Made by a program: the position numbers and the translations under genes
Notes under the pieces: generated by a model
Databases searched by the model: none
Seen by the model: the letters and a program-made list of their open reading frames with translations, nothing else
What the model was told of the DNA's origin: nothing
Part shown: one piece after another, positions 18,691 to 27,215 of the stretch
Position numbering within the stretch: the first letter of the stretch is position 1
How the letters are laid out: every line of letters starts with the position of its first letter
Assembly: GCF_000621705.1 (NCBI RefSeq)
Contig: NZ_JHXO01000006.1
Coordinates: 434,001-498,000 of the forward strand
Reading direction: 5' to 3'
DNA length: 64,000 nt
Source of the DNA: Prolixibacter bellariivorans ATCC BAA-1284
Lineage (GTDB): Bacteria; Bacteroidota; Bacteroidia; Bacteroidales; Prolixibacteraceae

Positions 18691-18825
18691 TTCAATCGGG
18701 TGCGCATTGCTTTTCCATTTCCTGCGCAGGAAAATTTGATCGGATGCGCATCCGTTACCAAAGCAATGCGCAGGGAATTTTTTTTTATGCGCACAGAAAA
18801 AATTGGATGCGCATCGGATTGAAAG
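18691..18825. repeat. Array of six TGCGCA palindromes at about 20-22 base intervals
   Basis: The 362-base gap between the LytTR gene and gap (18609-18970) contains TGCGCA at 18701, 18723, 18745, 18767, 18788 and 18808: intervals of 22, 22, 22, 21 and 20 bases, close to two DNA turns. The outer flanks form an imperfect inverted repeat (TTTCAATCGGGTGCGCAT at the left, ATGCGCATCGGATTGAAA at the right), and inner segments GCATTGCTTT and AAAGCAATGC are also inverted. The spacers are not identical, so it is neither a simple tandem repeat nor a CRISPR. The function is unknown. Apart from the gap terminator, the rest of the spacer shows nothing. Confidence 0.8.
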
Positions 18826-18909
18826 ACGGATAAAAAGGGATTTTTTGAGGAGGATGGGGACTTCGCAAACGGGGTGTTTTCCGCGAAAGCGAAACTTAGA
18901 AAAGGCAAT

Positions 18910-18937
18910 AAAAAACCCGGGCGAAAACCCGGGTTTT
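18910..18937 (-). terminator. Terminator of gap
   Basis: Stem AAAACCCGGG (18912-18921) with CCCGGGTTTT (18928-18937) and a 6-base loop. On the minus strand it ends in a U run. It lies 33 bases beyond the gap stop codon. Confidence 0.88.
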
Positions 18938-18970
18938 AATATTGTGATTTGGTCAATGACCGTTGATTGA

Positions 18971-20095
<1,125 letters not shown>

Positions 20096-20175
20096 TTAAT
20101 TCTGATATTACGCGGTTCGGGATGTTTGTGTCTGAAAATGAGGATGTAGAGGTCCGTTTTTCTGACCTTTTTTAA

Positions 20176-20322
20176 CTATTTTTTATACCACATATGATGG
20201 TCTTTTTTGGCCACTCGTTTGTTCGATTTGTCAACGTACCCGGTACAACCGCAACTTCTACACTGAGTGAACAGAAATGCAGTCAGGAGAAGCGTGATAA
20301 TTAAGAGTCCTTTTTTCTTCAT
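20176..20322 (-). CDS. 48-residue exported peptide or lipoprotein with CRSCGC cluster
   Basis: Short gene with ATG at 20322 and TAG at 20176-20178. The product begins MKKKGLLIITLLLTAFLFTQ (a good signal sequence), continues CRSCGCTGYVDKSNKRVAKK and ends DHHMWYKK. The cysteine directly after FLFTQ could be a lipid-anchor cysteine, although Gln at -1 is unusual for a lipobox; otherwise the three cysteines may form a disulfide or metal site. It lies upstream of gap on the same strand but before the gap promoter. Function unknown; it is probably real because of the sharp signal-peptide pattern. Confidence 0.6.
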   Translation of the reverse strand: MKKKGLLIITLLLTAFLFTQCRSCGCTGYVDKSNKRVAKKDHHMWYKK

Positions 20323-20503
20323 ATTTAGTGGTTTAACAGATGTTATTCTCGGAATCGTCCGCGCAGGGGCGATAGTTGATTAAGCCTCCCCATATCCTTA
20401 CTGAAATGGTGTTGGTCGGGGGGAAAGTCAGCATTACGGCAATTTAATGTTATTTTCGGGCGATACCTTTAATCAGTCATTATTTTTGCCCTTTCGTTTT
20501 TCC

Positions 20504-20511
20504 TATCTTTG
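20504..20511 (+). promoter_or_regulatory. -7 promoter element of the nitroreductase gene
   Basis: TATCTTTG matches TAnnTTTG exactly and lies 28 bases before the ATG at 20540. The nearest upstream TTTG (20485-20488) is only 15 bases away, slightly short. It excludes the in-frame ATG at 20447 as the start. Confidence 0.55.
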
Positions 20512-20539
20512 CATCTCAAAATCATTATCTTTTGACGTT

Positions 20540-21292
20540 ATGGCACTCATAGATACACTGTTGAATCATCGGACCATTCGAAAATATACATCAGAACCGG
20601 TAGCTGAACCGCTGCTGAATAAGATTCTGGAAGCCGGAACAAGGGCCTCTACTACTGGAAACATGCAGGTTTACAGTATTATTGTGTCGAAGGACCAAAA
20701 AATGAAGGATAAACTGGCACCGTGTCACTTCAATCAACCCATGATTAAAGAGGCACCGGTGGTGTTAACCTTTTGTGCCGACTTCAACCGGTTTAACAAA
20801 TGGTGCAACTTGCGAAACGCTGAACCGGGTTACGACAATTTTCTGTCGTTTGTTACAGCAGCCATCGATGCATTGCTGGTAGCCCAAAATGTTTGCGTTG
20901 CTGCTGAAAGTGAGGGAATGGGCATTTGTTACCTGGGAACGACTACCTACCTGGCCAAAAATATCATCGATGTGCTGGAGCTTCCGAAAGGTGTTGTGCC
21001 TATCACCACTGTTACGCTGGGCTGGCCGGACGAAAATCCGGAACAAGTTGACCGTCTTCCGCTGGAAAGCCTTATTCATAGTGAAACATATCACGACTAT
21101 TCTGACGAGGATATCGACCGCATGTATGCAGAGAAGGAGGCCCGGGAAGATTCAAAAGGCTTTGTTGCCGAAAACAATAAGGAGAATCTTGCGCAAGTAT
21201 TTACAGATGTTCGATATAAGAAAACCGATAATGTGACGTTCTCTAATATGCTGCTGGAGGTACTCCGCGAGCAGGGATTTATGAACCAATAA
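20540..21292 (+). CDS. Nitroreductase-family FMN oxidoreductase
   Basis: Flavin-dependent oxidoreductase of the NfsA/FRP type, 250 residues. The N-terminal NHRTIRKYTSEPV is the classical FMN-phosphate-binding RSxRxF-like motif, followed by ILEAGTRASTTGNMQVYSII. The middle AAIDALLVAQNVCVAAESEG and GICYLGT segments and a C-terminal extension agree with NfsA-like NADPH enzymes. The physiological substrate (flavin, nitro compound or quinone) is not determined. The start at 20540 follows a -7 promoter box. The LPS-kinase-like gene starts 36 bases downstream. Confidence 0.9.
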   Translation: MALIDTLLNHRTIRKYTSEPVAEPLLNKILEAGTRASTTGNMQVYSIIVSKDQKMKDKLAPCHFNQPMIKEAPVVLTFCADFNRFNKWCNLRNAEPGYDNFLSFVTAAIDALLVAQNVCVAAESEGMGICYLGTTTYLAKNIIDVLELPKGVVPITTVTLGWPDENPEQVDRLPLESLIHSETYHDYSDEDIDRMYAEKEAREDSKGFVAENNKENLAQVFTDVRYKKTDNVTFSNMLLEVLREQGFMNQ

Positions 21293-21328
21293 AAAGTTGC
21301 GAAGTAAGTCTGAGCTTCCGCCAACATC

Positions 21329-22114
21329 ATGAAAGAGAAAATTAACTACCAGATAGCTCCGGAATTTCAGGAACTTGAAAATTGGGTTGCCAGGTTGAAG
21401 GAAGAATTTGCTCAAACGGGGCAAACCATCTTCAAGTCGCGGAATGAGGTGAAAATATTTGAGTTTGGTGATAAGATATACAATGTCAAGTCATTCAAAC
21501 TGCCCAACCTGCTGAATCGGTTTGTTTACGTTTACTTCAGAGGATCCAAAGCAGCCCGTTCGTTTGCTTATGCGCAGCAACTGCTGAAACTGGATGTTCC
21601 TACACCGCAACCTGTTGCTTATGCTGAATACATTGGCGGTGGTGTACTCAAGGACAGTTATTACGTATCGTTTCATTTCAAATACGATTTTACCTTACGG
21701 GAAGTATTGAATTATGAGGTGAGCGAACGCGACCGGATTTTGCGGCAGTGGGTGGCTTTTACCTATCAGAAGCTTCACAAGAATGGTATCTTCCATCTCG
21801 ATTATTCGCCGGGGAATACACTTATTCGCCATGATGGAGATGAGTATCAATTCAGTTTGATTGATCTGAACCGGATGAAGTTTGGAGATATCGATTTTGA
21901 AAAAGGATTGCGCAATTTCCGTCAGCTGGATACCGACAGGGAAACGCTGGAGTTGCTGGCGACCGAATATGCCTTGTTGAATGAAAAAGATCCGGGTTTA
22001 GCGATGCAGAAGTTATTGACCTACGATCAGCAGAACAAAAATTATCGTCACCGGAAAATCAAATGGAAAAAAGCCTTCCGGAAAGTAATCAGATTCGGTC
22101 GCGCTTCTGAGTAA
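21329..22114 (+). CDS. Lipopolysaccharide-kinase-like (InaA/Kdo-kinase family) protein
   Basis: Protein-kinase-like fold of 261 residues related to Kdo/heptose kinases. The catalytic loop reads HLDYSPGNTLI (His156, Asp158, Asn163) and the metal-binding Asp179 is in SLIDLNRMKFG, equivalent to HxDxxxxN and DFG/DLN motifs. The N-terminal lobe has VKIFEFGDKIYNVKSFKLPN. It presumably phosphorylates an inner-core sugar of the outer-membrane glycolipid at the cytoplasmic face. The gene converges, with a 26-base overlap, on a glycosyltransferase gene of the same pathway. Confidence 0.85.
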   Translation: MKEKINYQIAPEFQELENWVARLKEEFAQTGQTIFKSRNEVKIFEFGDKIYNVKSFKLPNLLNRFVYVYFRGSKAARSFAYAQQLLKLDVPTPQPVAYAEYIGGGVLKDSYYVSFHFKYDFTLREVLNYEVSERDRILRQWVAFTYQKLHKNGIFHLDYSPGNTLIRHDGDEYQFSLIDLNRMKFGDIDFEKGLRNFRQLDTDRETLELLATEYALLNEKDPGLAMQKLLTYDQQNKNYRHRKIKWKKAFRKVIRFGRASE

Positions 22115-22799
22115 ACTTCTTCAGGTAGTATAATACCGGATTTTTATATTTCAGCATTTTCCATGGACGGCTTCCGTGGGGCCTGTGGATAACCGGGTTT
22201 TTTAGGCTGATGTAGTTATTGAAACCGAGTTGACGGGCTCTTTTGGTAATATACACATCATACCAGTCACGACTGCTGTCCAGTTCCGCAAAATCGAATG
22301 CTTTCATTAAATCATAGGAAAGAACAGTACAGCAAAAACTCATGCTCCGGGGGGTCTGATACACATCAGGCATACCCTTCTTCACGTAGCTGTACGGAAA
22401 ATTTATCTTGCCGTTACTATCGGTTGTTACCGAGCCAACGAGGCCCGCATCCGGAAGTTCTTCTGTTAATTCGAGTAAAGCTTCCAGCGTTTGCGGCTCC
22501 GCAATCACATCCGATTCGATAATAGCCAAATGAGCATTTTGCTCCAGCGCCATCTTTCTCGCCATGTTCAGGGTTAAGCGGTAATTGGGTGACGGCTCGC
22601 TGGTATGGTCGCTTAGGTGAATGATTTCGAATTGATATTTTTCCTGATGCTTTTTCAGCCAGCTAATGGTTTCATCGTTGCTGAAATCATCGAATATGTA
22701 ATAAGGTGTGGGATTTGCCCCGGAGCGTAACGCTTTGATGGTATTCCGGAGTGTTTCCAGCGAATCCTTGATAGGAGTAATAACAATCAGCTTATTCAT
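22089..22799 (-). CDS. Glycosyltransferase family 2
   Basis: Inverting nucleotide-sugar-dependent transferase with a GT-A fold, 236 residues. The nucleotide-binding N-terminus MNKLIVITPIKDSLETLRN leads to the FDDFSND motif (Asp37/38), and the DxD-like IESDV lies at residues 94-98. The C-terminal part has CTVLSYDLMKAFDF and the Trp-rich SSRDWYDVYI. It is shorter than many GT2 proteins and lacks membrane helices, so it is a soluble or peripheral enzyme. It lies in a group with a GT9 enzyme and an LPS kinase, pointing to lipooligosaccharide core assembly. Confidence 0.87.
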   Translation of the reverse strand: MNKLIVITPIKDSLETLRNTIKALRSGANPTPYYIFDDFSNDETISWLKKHQEKYQFEIIHLSDHTSEPSPNYRLTLNMARKMALEQNAHLAIIESDVIAEPQTLEALLELTEELPDAGLVGSVTTDSNGKINFPYSYVKKGMPDVYQTPRSMSFCCTVLSYDLMKAFDFAELDSSRDWYDVYITKRARQLGFNNYISLKNPVIHRPHGSRPWKMLKYKNPVLYYLKKFTQKRDRI

Positions 22800-22837
22800 C
22801 TCGAGGTTGTGTTGATAGAAATAAAATGGTCGTGAGG

Positions 22838-23893
22838 TTAGTGAGGTTTCAAAAGATTGAGTTGTTCCATTCTACGCAAAACAATGTTCGGAGTTAGCAT
22901 TTCCATACATTTGATGGTCTCGTGAATGCAGGGTTTATTTCCGAAAACCGAACAGGGTCGGCAGTCCAATTCTTCAACTGGTGTTTGCAGGCTATATTCA
23001 GTCGGTTGCCCCAGCGCATAAAATCCAAATGCCGGATGCGTTGCTCCCCATATGGAGACTGTTTTGGTTCCGGCCAACGCTGCAATGTGCATATTCGATG
23101 AATCCATCGACAGCATCATATCCATCCTGGCAATCAGTGCAATTTCCTCCGAAAGTTTCATTTTTCCGGCCACGAGGGTGATGTGGCTGTTCCCAGTCGC
23201 CAGTTCTTTCAGTTTTTCGGTTTCCTCTTTCCCTCCGCCAAACAGATAAAATTGAGCCGGATATTTCTCGGCAATCAGGTGTATTAGCTGTCGTGCATTC
23301 TCCAGTCCCCAGATTTTTGTTTCATGGGTGGCAAACGGTGCAAATCCAATCTTCAGTGTTTTATCCGGAAGCTTCTGTTTTTTTAGGTATTTCTGAACTG
23401 TTTCCTTTGCTTGCGCAGAAGGCGAAATAGCGGGCAGTTGCGCCATTTGAACGTCAAATCCGGCTTCCCTGAAAACATCACAATACCGTTCAGATGAATG
23501 CTTTAATTGATTGATTTGTTTCGTCTTCAGAAGGTCATTCTTTTCCTTCCGGCCTTTGTCTATATAATAAACGGGCGTACCGGTCGCCCGGAAATACCTT
23601 CTGACCAATTTCGTCCGGAGAACATTGTGCAGGTCGATAACCGTTTGGAAACGGCCTTCTTTTCGTAAGTCGAGGAAAAGCCGGAACAAACCGCCAAAAC
23701 CTTTATGCCGTCCTTTCAGATCGGGAAAATAGAGTTGCAGCCTGGGAATTCCCTCAAAGAATGGAGCAAAGAATGGTCGGGTAACAAATGTGATGGAGAT
23801 ATTTGGATTTTCTTCGAGCATTCCACGAATAACGGGAACAGTGAGGGCAACATCGCCCATGGCAGAGAGTCGGAAAACTAAAATGCGTTGCAC
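22838..23893 (-). CDS. Glycosyltransferase family 9 (heptosyltransferase-like)
   Basis: GT-B-fold transferase of 351 residues. The N-terminus MQRILVFRLSAMGDVALTVP is the family hallmark (R-L-S-x-x-G-D-V) and KIGFAPFATHETKIWGLEN marks the second Rossmann domain. SMDSSNMHIAALAGTKTVSI with WGATHPAFGF is the nucleotide-sugar-binding signature of heptosyltransferases. It probably adds a sugar to the lipid-A core; whether that sugar is heptose is unknown in Bacteroidota. Its stop lies 38 bases before the GT2 start, so the two are likely cotranscribed. Confidence 0.9.
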   Translation of the reverse strand: MQRILVFRLSAMGDVALTVPVIRGMLEENPNISITFVTRPFFAPFFEGIPRLQLYFPDLKGRHKGFGGLFRLFLDLRKEGRFQTVIDLHNVLRTKLVRRYFRATGTPVYYIDKGRKEKNDLLKTKQINQLKHSSERYCDVFREAGFDVQMAQLPAISPSAQAKETVQKYLKKQKLPDKTLKIGFAPFATHETKIWGLENARQLIHLIAEKYPAQFYLFGGGKEETEKLKELATGNSHITLVAGKMKLSEEIALIARMDMMLSMDSSNMHIAALAGTKTVSIWGATHPAFGFYALGQPTEYSLQTPVEELDCRPCSVFGNKPCIHETIKCMEMLTPNIVLRRMEQLNLLKPH

Positions 23894-23910
23894 CGGCAGG
23901 TAAATTTAAT

Positions 23911-23936
23911 CCCCGGCACCACGAATGAAGCCGGGG
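23911..23936 (-). terminator. Possible weak terminator between the DUF6165 gene and the GT9 gene
   Basis: Seven-base G/C stem CCCCGGC (23911-23917) with GCCGGGG (23930-23936) and a 12-base loop. On the minus strand ATTAAATTT follows rather than a pure T run. It may attenuate rather than stop transcription into the glycosyltransferases. Confidence 0.45.
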
Positions 23937-23956
23937 AGTTATTTTCTGGAAAAAGA

Positions 23957-24331
23957 CTATTGATAGTCTTCGTAACTTTTTTCTTCAACCAGGTTTGAAC
24001 CTGTTTTTTCGTTGATGCGCCGTTTCACGTCCGAACGTTTGTCATTGGTAAAATAAACGGCACGGGCTGTTTCGATGAAATCCTGTCCGAAATCTTTGTT
24101 TCGTTCCAAATCACGGATTCGATCCTCAATATCCCAAAGTTGGCAATTGATATCATACAATTCCTTGTACAGTGGATCGTTTTTGTCGATGATTTGAGAA
24201 ACGGCCTCATTCAGCACGTCGTATTCCTTTCTCAGGTTCACCAGTTTTGCTTCATCCGAAATTCGTTCCAATTTAATTTCGATGATGGTCAGTTTATCTG
24301 TAATCTCTCCGTTGGAAACCTCTATTTTCAT
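23957..24331 (-). CDS. DUF6165-like protein
   Basis: Soluble, charged, helical protein of 124 residues, matching what I recall of the DUF6165 family: N-terminus MKIEVSNGEITDKLTIIEIK, then LRKEYDVLNEAVSQII and the coiled-coil-like QLWDIEDRIRDLERN, ending ETARAVYFTNDKRSDVKRRI. Members occur beside glycosyltransferases and LPS kinases, as here, but have no assigned activity. A -7 box TACATTTG (24366-24359) lies 28 bases before the ATG at 24331, supporting this start over one ten codons upstream. Confidence 0.75.
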   Translation of the reverse strand: MKIEVSNGEITDKLTIIEIKLERISDEAKLVNLRKEYDVLNEAVSQIIDKNDPLYKELYDINCQLWDIEDRIRDLERNKDFGQDFIETARAVYFTNDKRSDVKRRINEKTGSNLVEEKSYEDYQ

Positions 24332-24358
24332 TATTTCAATGTTGAATGTTTTACCCGA

Positions 24359-24366
24359 CAAATGTA
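24359..24366 (-). promoter_or_regulatory. -7 promoter element of the DUF6165 gene
   Basis: Minus-strand TACATTTG, an exact TAnnTTTG match located 28 bases before the start codon. No convincing -33 TTG is found upstream. Confidence 0.5.
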
Positions 24367-24456
24367 CGGGATTTAATCTTTTTTACCTCGAAAAATGTTT
24401 TTGCCGGGATTTTGCTTTCACTGGCCACATTCTTCTGAATGACAAATTTCTAACAC

Positions 24457-25218
24457 CTACTGGTCGCGTCGGGCATCACGTGCACTGGCCTGATCAGTCG
24501 GCATAATCAGTACATCGTCGAGGTTGACGTGAGCAGGACGAGTCGCCATAAACAAAATCGTTTCGGCGATATCCTCAGCATACAAGGGAGTGAGTCCTTT
24601 GTAAACATTTTCAGCTTTGCTTTCATCGCCTTTGAAGCGAACGACCGAAAATTCGGTTTCCACCATTCCCGGAGCGATGGTACTCACTTTTACACCGTGT
24701 TGCACCAACTCAATACGCATGGCCTTTGAAATGGCTGATACAGCATGTTTGGTTCCGCAGTAAACCGAACCACCGGGATACGATTCCTTTCCGGCAATCG
24801 ATGATATATTAATAATGTGTCCTTTTTTCCGCTCAACCATTCCGGGAGTCAGGCAGCGGCTGACATACAACAGGCCTTTAACATTGGTGTCAATCATCCG
24901 TTCCCAATCGTCGATCACCGCTTCATGAGCCGGCTCGGTTCCCACTGCAAGGCCGGCATTGTTCACCAGCAAATCAATATTGCTCCATTCGGACGGAAGG
25001 TTGCAAAGTGCTTTTTGCACTTCTTCGTTGTTGCGTACATCGAAAACAAGACTGAGTACTTTGGTGTCGTCAATCTTCAGCAATTCTTCTTCAACTGCTT
25101 TCAGTTTGTCGCTTCTACGGCCCGTAATAATCAGGTTAAAGCCATTTTGGGCCAGTATCATGGCTGTTGCTTCACCAATTCCGGAAGTGGCTCCGGTTAC
25201 GATGGCAATCTTTCTCAT
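24457..25218 (-). CDS. Short-chain dehydrogenase/reductase (YdfG-like)
   Basis: Classical SDR of 253 residues. The cofactor motif TGATSGIGEA is at residues 8-17, an Arg pair in TGRRSDKL suggests NADP, NNAGLAVG is the structural motif, and the catalytic Ser and Tyr-x3-Lys are in NISSIAGKESYPGG and VYCGTKHA. Overall it resembles YdfG-type 3-hydroxy-acid (serine/malonic semialdehyde) dehydrogenases. The actual substrate is not fixed by sequence. It is divergent from the PurM-like gene and probably transcribed alone. Confidence 0.9.
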   Translation of the reverse strand: MRKIAIVTGATSGIGEATAMILAQNGFNLIITGRRSDKLKAVEEELLKIDDTKVLSLVFDVRNNEEVQKALCNLPSEWSNIDLLVNNAGLAVGTEPAHEAVIDDWERMIDTNVKGLLYVSRCLTPGMVERKKGHIINISSIAGKESYPGGSVYCGTKHAVSAISKAMRIELVQHGVKVSTIAPGMVETEFSVVRFKGDESKAENVYKGLTPLYAEDIAETILFMATRPAHVNLDDVLIMPTDQASARDARRDQ

Positions 25219-25331
25219 ATTGTTCAGTTTTAATGCCGAAATTAAAAAATAACGACGATTTTTTAGGATAAAATGATCGGTTCGCTAATTTTGAGGAAGA
25301 ATCTTTGGCGATAACCAAACCTTCAAAGCAC

Positions 25332-26375
25332 ATGTACGAAAAAGAAAAAAAGCCATTTAGCATTGATCTGGTTCCCGAACCGGACAGCTTGCAGAGCGTC
25401 ATTTATTCCATGGTGGCCATACCGCATCTTTCGCCGGTCAACTTCTTCAACGATTTTTCAGCCATGGTTGATGATCCTTCGCAATTGGGAAAGGATGATA
25501 CGAGCGAAGCAGGAATTTTTGAGATTGACGGAGAAAACCGGTTGTTCTCGCTGACCATTTATGCCGATCACCGGCGAATGATTGTTGAGCCGGAAGTTGC
25601 TTCCCAAATTTTGGTAGCCAAAGCAGTCAGACGCTTGGTTTGCTATGGTGCAGAACCAGTGGCGATGAGCGTTATGCTTAACCACGTGGGATTGTCCGAC
25701 CCGATGGATCAGCAGTTGGTTGTGGAGGCCCGAATTGGTTTGGAGAAAGCGGCCGAAGCATTTGGTCTGCAGATTTCGCACCGGAAAATTTTCCACGATT
25801 ATGCCCGTGAACGCGCTAACATTCCGCCCACACTCATCGTGAGTATGGTTGGGAAGATGAAAAAAGAGGCACAGTTAATTACGCCGAAATTCAAGAAGAA
25901 AGGAACCAATATTTTCCTTATCGGGAAATCGTATGACGATGTCAACGCGTCAGAGTATCTCGATCATTACCACGAAATAAAAGAGTGGCCCTTGATGCAG
26001 TTCGATCTCGATTTGGAGAAACAACTGATGGATCTGGTAAAGGGTCTGGCCGAAAAGAACCTGGTTGAATCGCTGAGCCCGGTAGGAATTGGTGGTTTGT
26101 TCTTCACGTTACTCAGATCTTCACTACCGAACGATTTAGGCTTCGATATTACTACTGATGCGGAAATCCGTCAGGACGCGTTTCTGTTCGGCGAATCGAT
26201 GGGACGCGTGATTGCCTGTGTAGCAGAAGATAAAGAAGATGATTTAGTTGACTACCTTCGTGAGCATAAATTGCCCTTCTTCACGTTAGGGCATGTGACA
26301 CGTGGAGAAATTCGCATCGACGATACTTCCTACGGGTTTGTGGATAAGATGACAGAAAATGTAGAGACGGAATAA
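25332..26375 (+). CDS. AIR-synthase-related (PurM/PurL-like) protein
   Basis: Protein of 347 residues with one ATP-grasp-like PurM N-domain and one PurM C-domain, the size of a half PurL. Recognisable segments are DFSAMVDDPSQLGKDDTSEA, the ADHRRMIVEPEVASQILVAK turn, a Gly-rich LSPVGIGGLFFTLLRSS and RQDAFLFGESMGRVIACVAE, which corresponds to the FGES-x-G-R motif of FGAM synthases. It is too short to be a full PurL and lacks the glutaminase part, so purine synthesis is unlikely to be its only possibility. The start at 25332 follows an exact -7 box TAATTTTG (25286-25293). The role is unknown. Confidence 0.75.
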   Translation: MYEKEKKPFSIDLVPEPDSLQSVIYSMVAIPHLSPVNFFNDFSAMVDDPSQLGKDDTSEAGIFEIDGENRLFSLTIYADHRRMIVEPEVASQILVAKAVRRLVCYGAEPVAMSVMLNHVGLSDPMDQQLVVEARIGLEKAAEAFGLQISHRKIFHDYARERANIPPTLIVSMVGKMKKEAQLITPKFKKKGTNIFLIGKSYDDVNASEYLDHYHEIKEWPLMQFDLDLEKQLMDLVKGLAEKNLVESLSPVGIGGLFFTLLRSSLPNDLGFDITTDAEIRQDAFLFGESMGRVIACVAEDKEDDLVDYLREHKLPFFTLGHVTRGEIRIDDTSYGFVDKMTENVETE

Positions 26376-26386
26376 ACCTGAAATTT

Positions 26387-27106
26387 GTGGTAACTCCTTA
26401 TAAAGATTCTGACACCAGTAAAAAGGTGCAGGTAGCGGCTATGTTCGATAGTATAGCTGCTCGTTATGATTTTTTGAATCACTTCCTCTCCTTTGGTATT
26501 GACCGGGGATGGCGGAAGAAAGCCATCAAATTGCTGAAAGCATATCAGCCGAAGCAAATGCTGGACATTGCAACCGGAACCGGTGATTTTGCTATCGAAG
26601 CGTTGAAGCTGGATCCTGATAAAATTACGGGAGTGGATATTTCCACGGGTATGCTGGCCGAAGGGCGGAAAAAGATGGAACGCCTGGGCATCGACGGAAA
26701 AGTTGAATTGCTGGAAGGTGACTCTGAGAATCTTCCGTTCGAACCGGAAAAATTTGAAGCCATTACGGTTGCATTTGGTGTTCGGAATTTTGAGAATCTG
26801 AGTAAAGGGCTGGAAGAAATGCATCGGGTGCTGAAACCCGGTGGTGTCACTTGTGTCCTGGAATTCTCGCAACCGCGCAGTTTTCCAATGAAACAGTTGT
26901 ACCATTTTTATTCGTTTCGGATTCTGCCTTTCTGGGGACGATTTTTTTCGAAAGATAAAGCGGCCTATAGCTACTTGCCGGAATCGGTGCAGGCATTTCC
27001 CGATGGCTCTGACTTTATGGCCATCATGCGCAATGCCGGCTTTAAGAATACACGCGAATACCGGCTGACTTTCGGTATTGCGACCATATACCTGGGCGAT
27101 AAATAA
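26387..27106 (+). CDS. ubiE: Demethylmenaquinone methyltransferase
   Basis: SAM-dependent C-methyltransferase that completes menaquinone, 239 residues. The family signature VAAMFDSIAARYDFLNHFLS is near residue 16, motif I DIATGTGDFAIEA near residue 60, and VAFGVRNFENLSKGLEEMHR, LKPGG and QPRSFPMKQLYHFYSF in the second half are all typical of UbiE/MenG. The likely start is GTG at 26387, eleven bases after the previous stop. The next gene is porT; this pairing recurs in Bacteroidota. Confidence 0.95.
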   Translation: MVTPYKDSDTSKKVQVAAMFDSIAARYDFLNHFLSFGIDRGWRKKAIKLLKAYQPKQMLDIATGTGDFAIEALKLDPDKITGVDISTGMLAEGRKKMERLGIDGKVELLEGDSENLPFEPEKFEAITVAFGVRNFENLSKGLEEMHRVLKPGGVTCVLEFSQPRSFPMKQLYHFYSFRILPFWGRFFSKDKAAYSYLPESVQAFPDGSDFMAIMRNAGFKNTREYRLTFGIATIYLGDK

Positions 27107-27215
27107 CAGGAGTATTCCTTGAAGCAAATTGGGAATACATTTTAGCGGAGTGAACAATAAACGCTAAAAAATCGTGTTATTGATCATAGAAAAAATGTAC
27201 CTTATCGGGAAATAT

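Noticed and set aside
18691-18825. TGCGCA array as a CRISPR
   Set aside because: The repeat is only 6 bases, spacers are 14-16 bases and partly inverted copies of each other, and no cas genes are nearby.
26330-27157. 275-codon minus-strand frame opposite ubiE
   Set aside because: Antisense shadow of a well-identified gene; His/Phe/Gln-rich composition typical of reversed codons.
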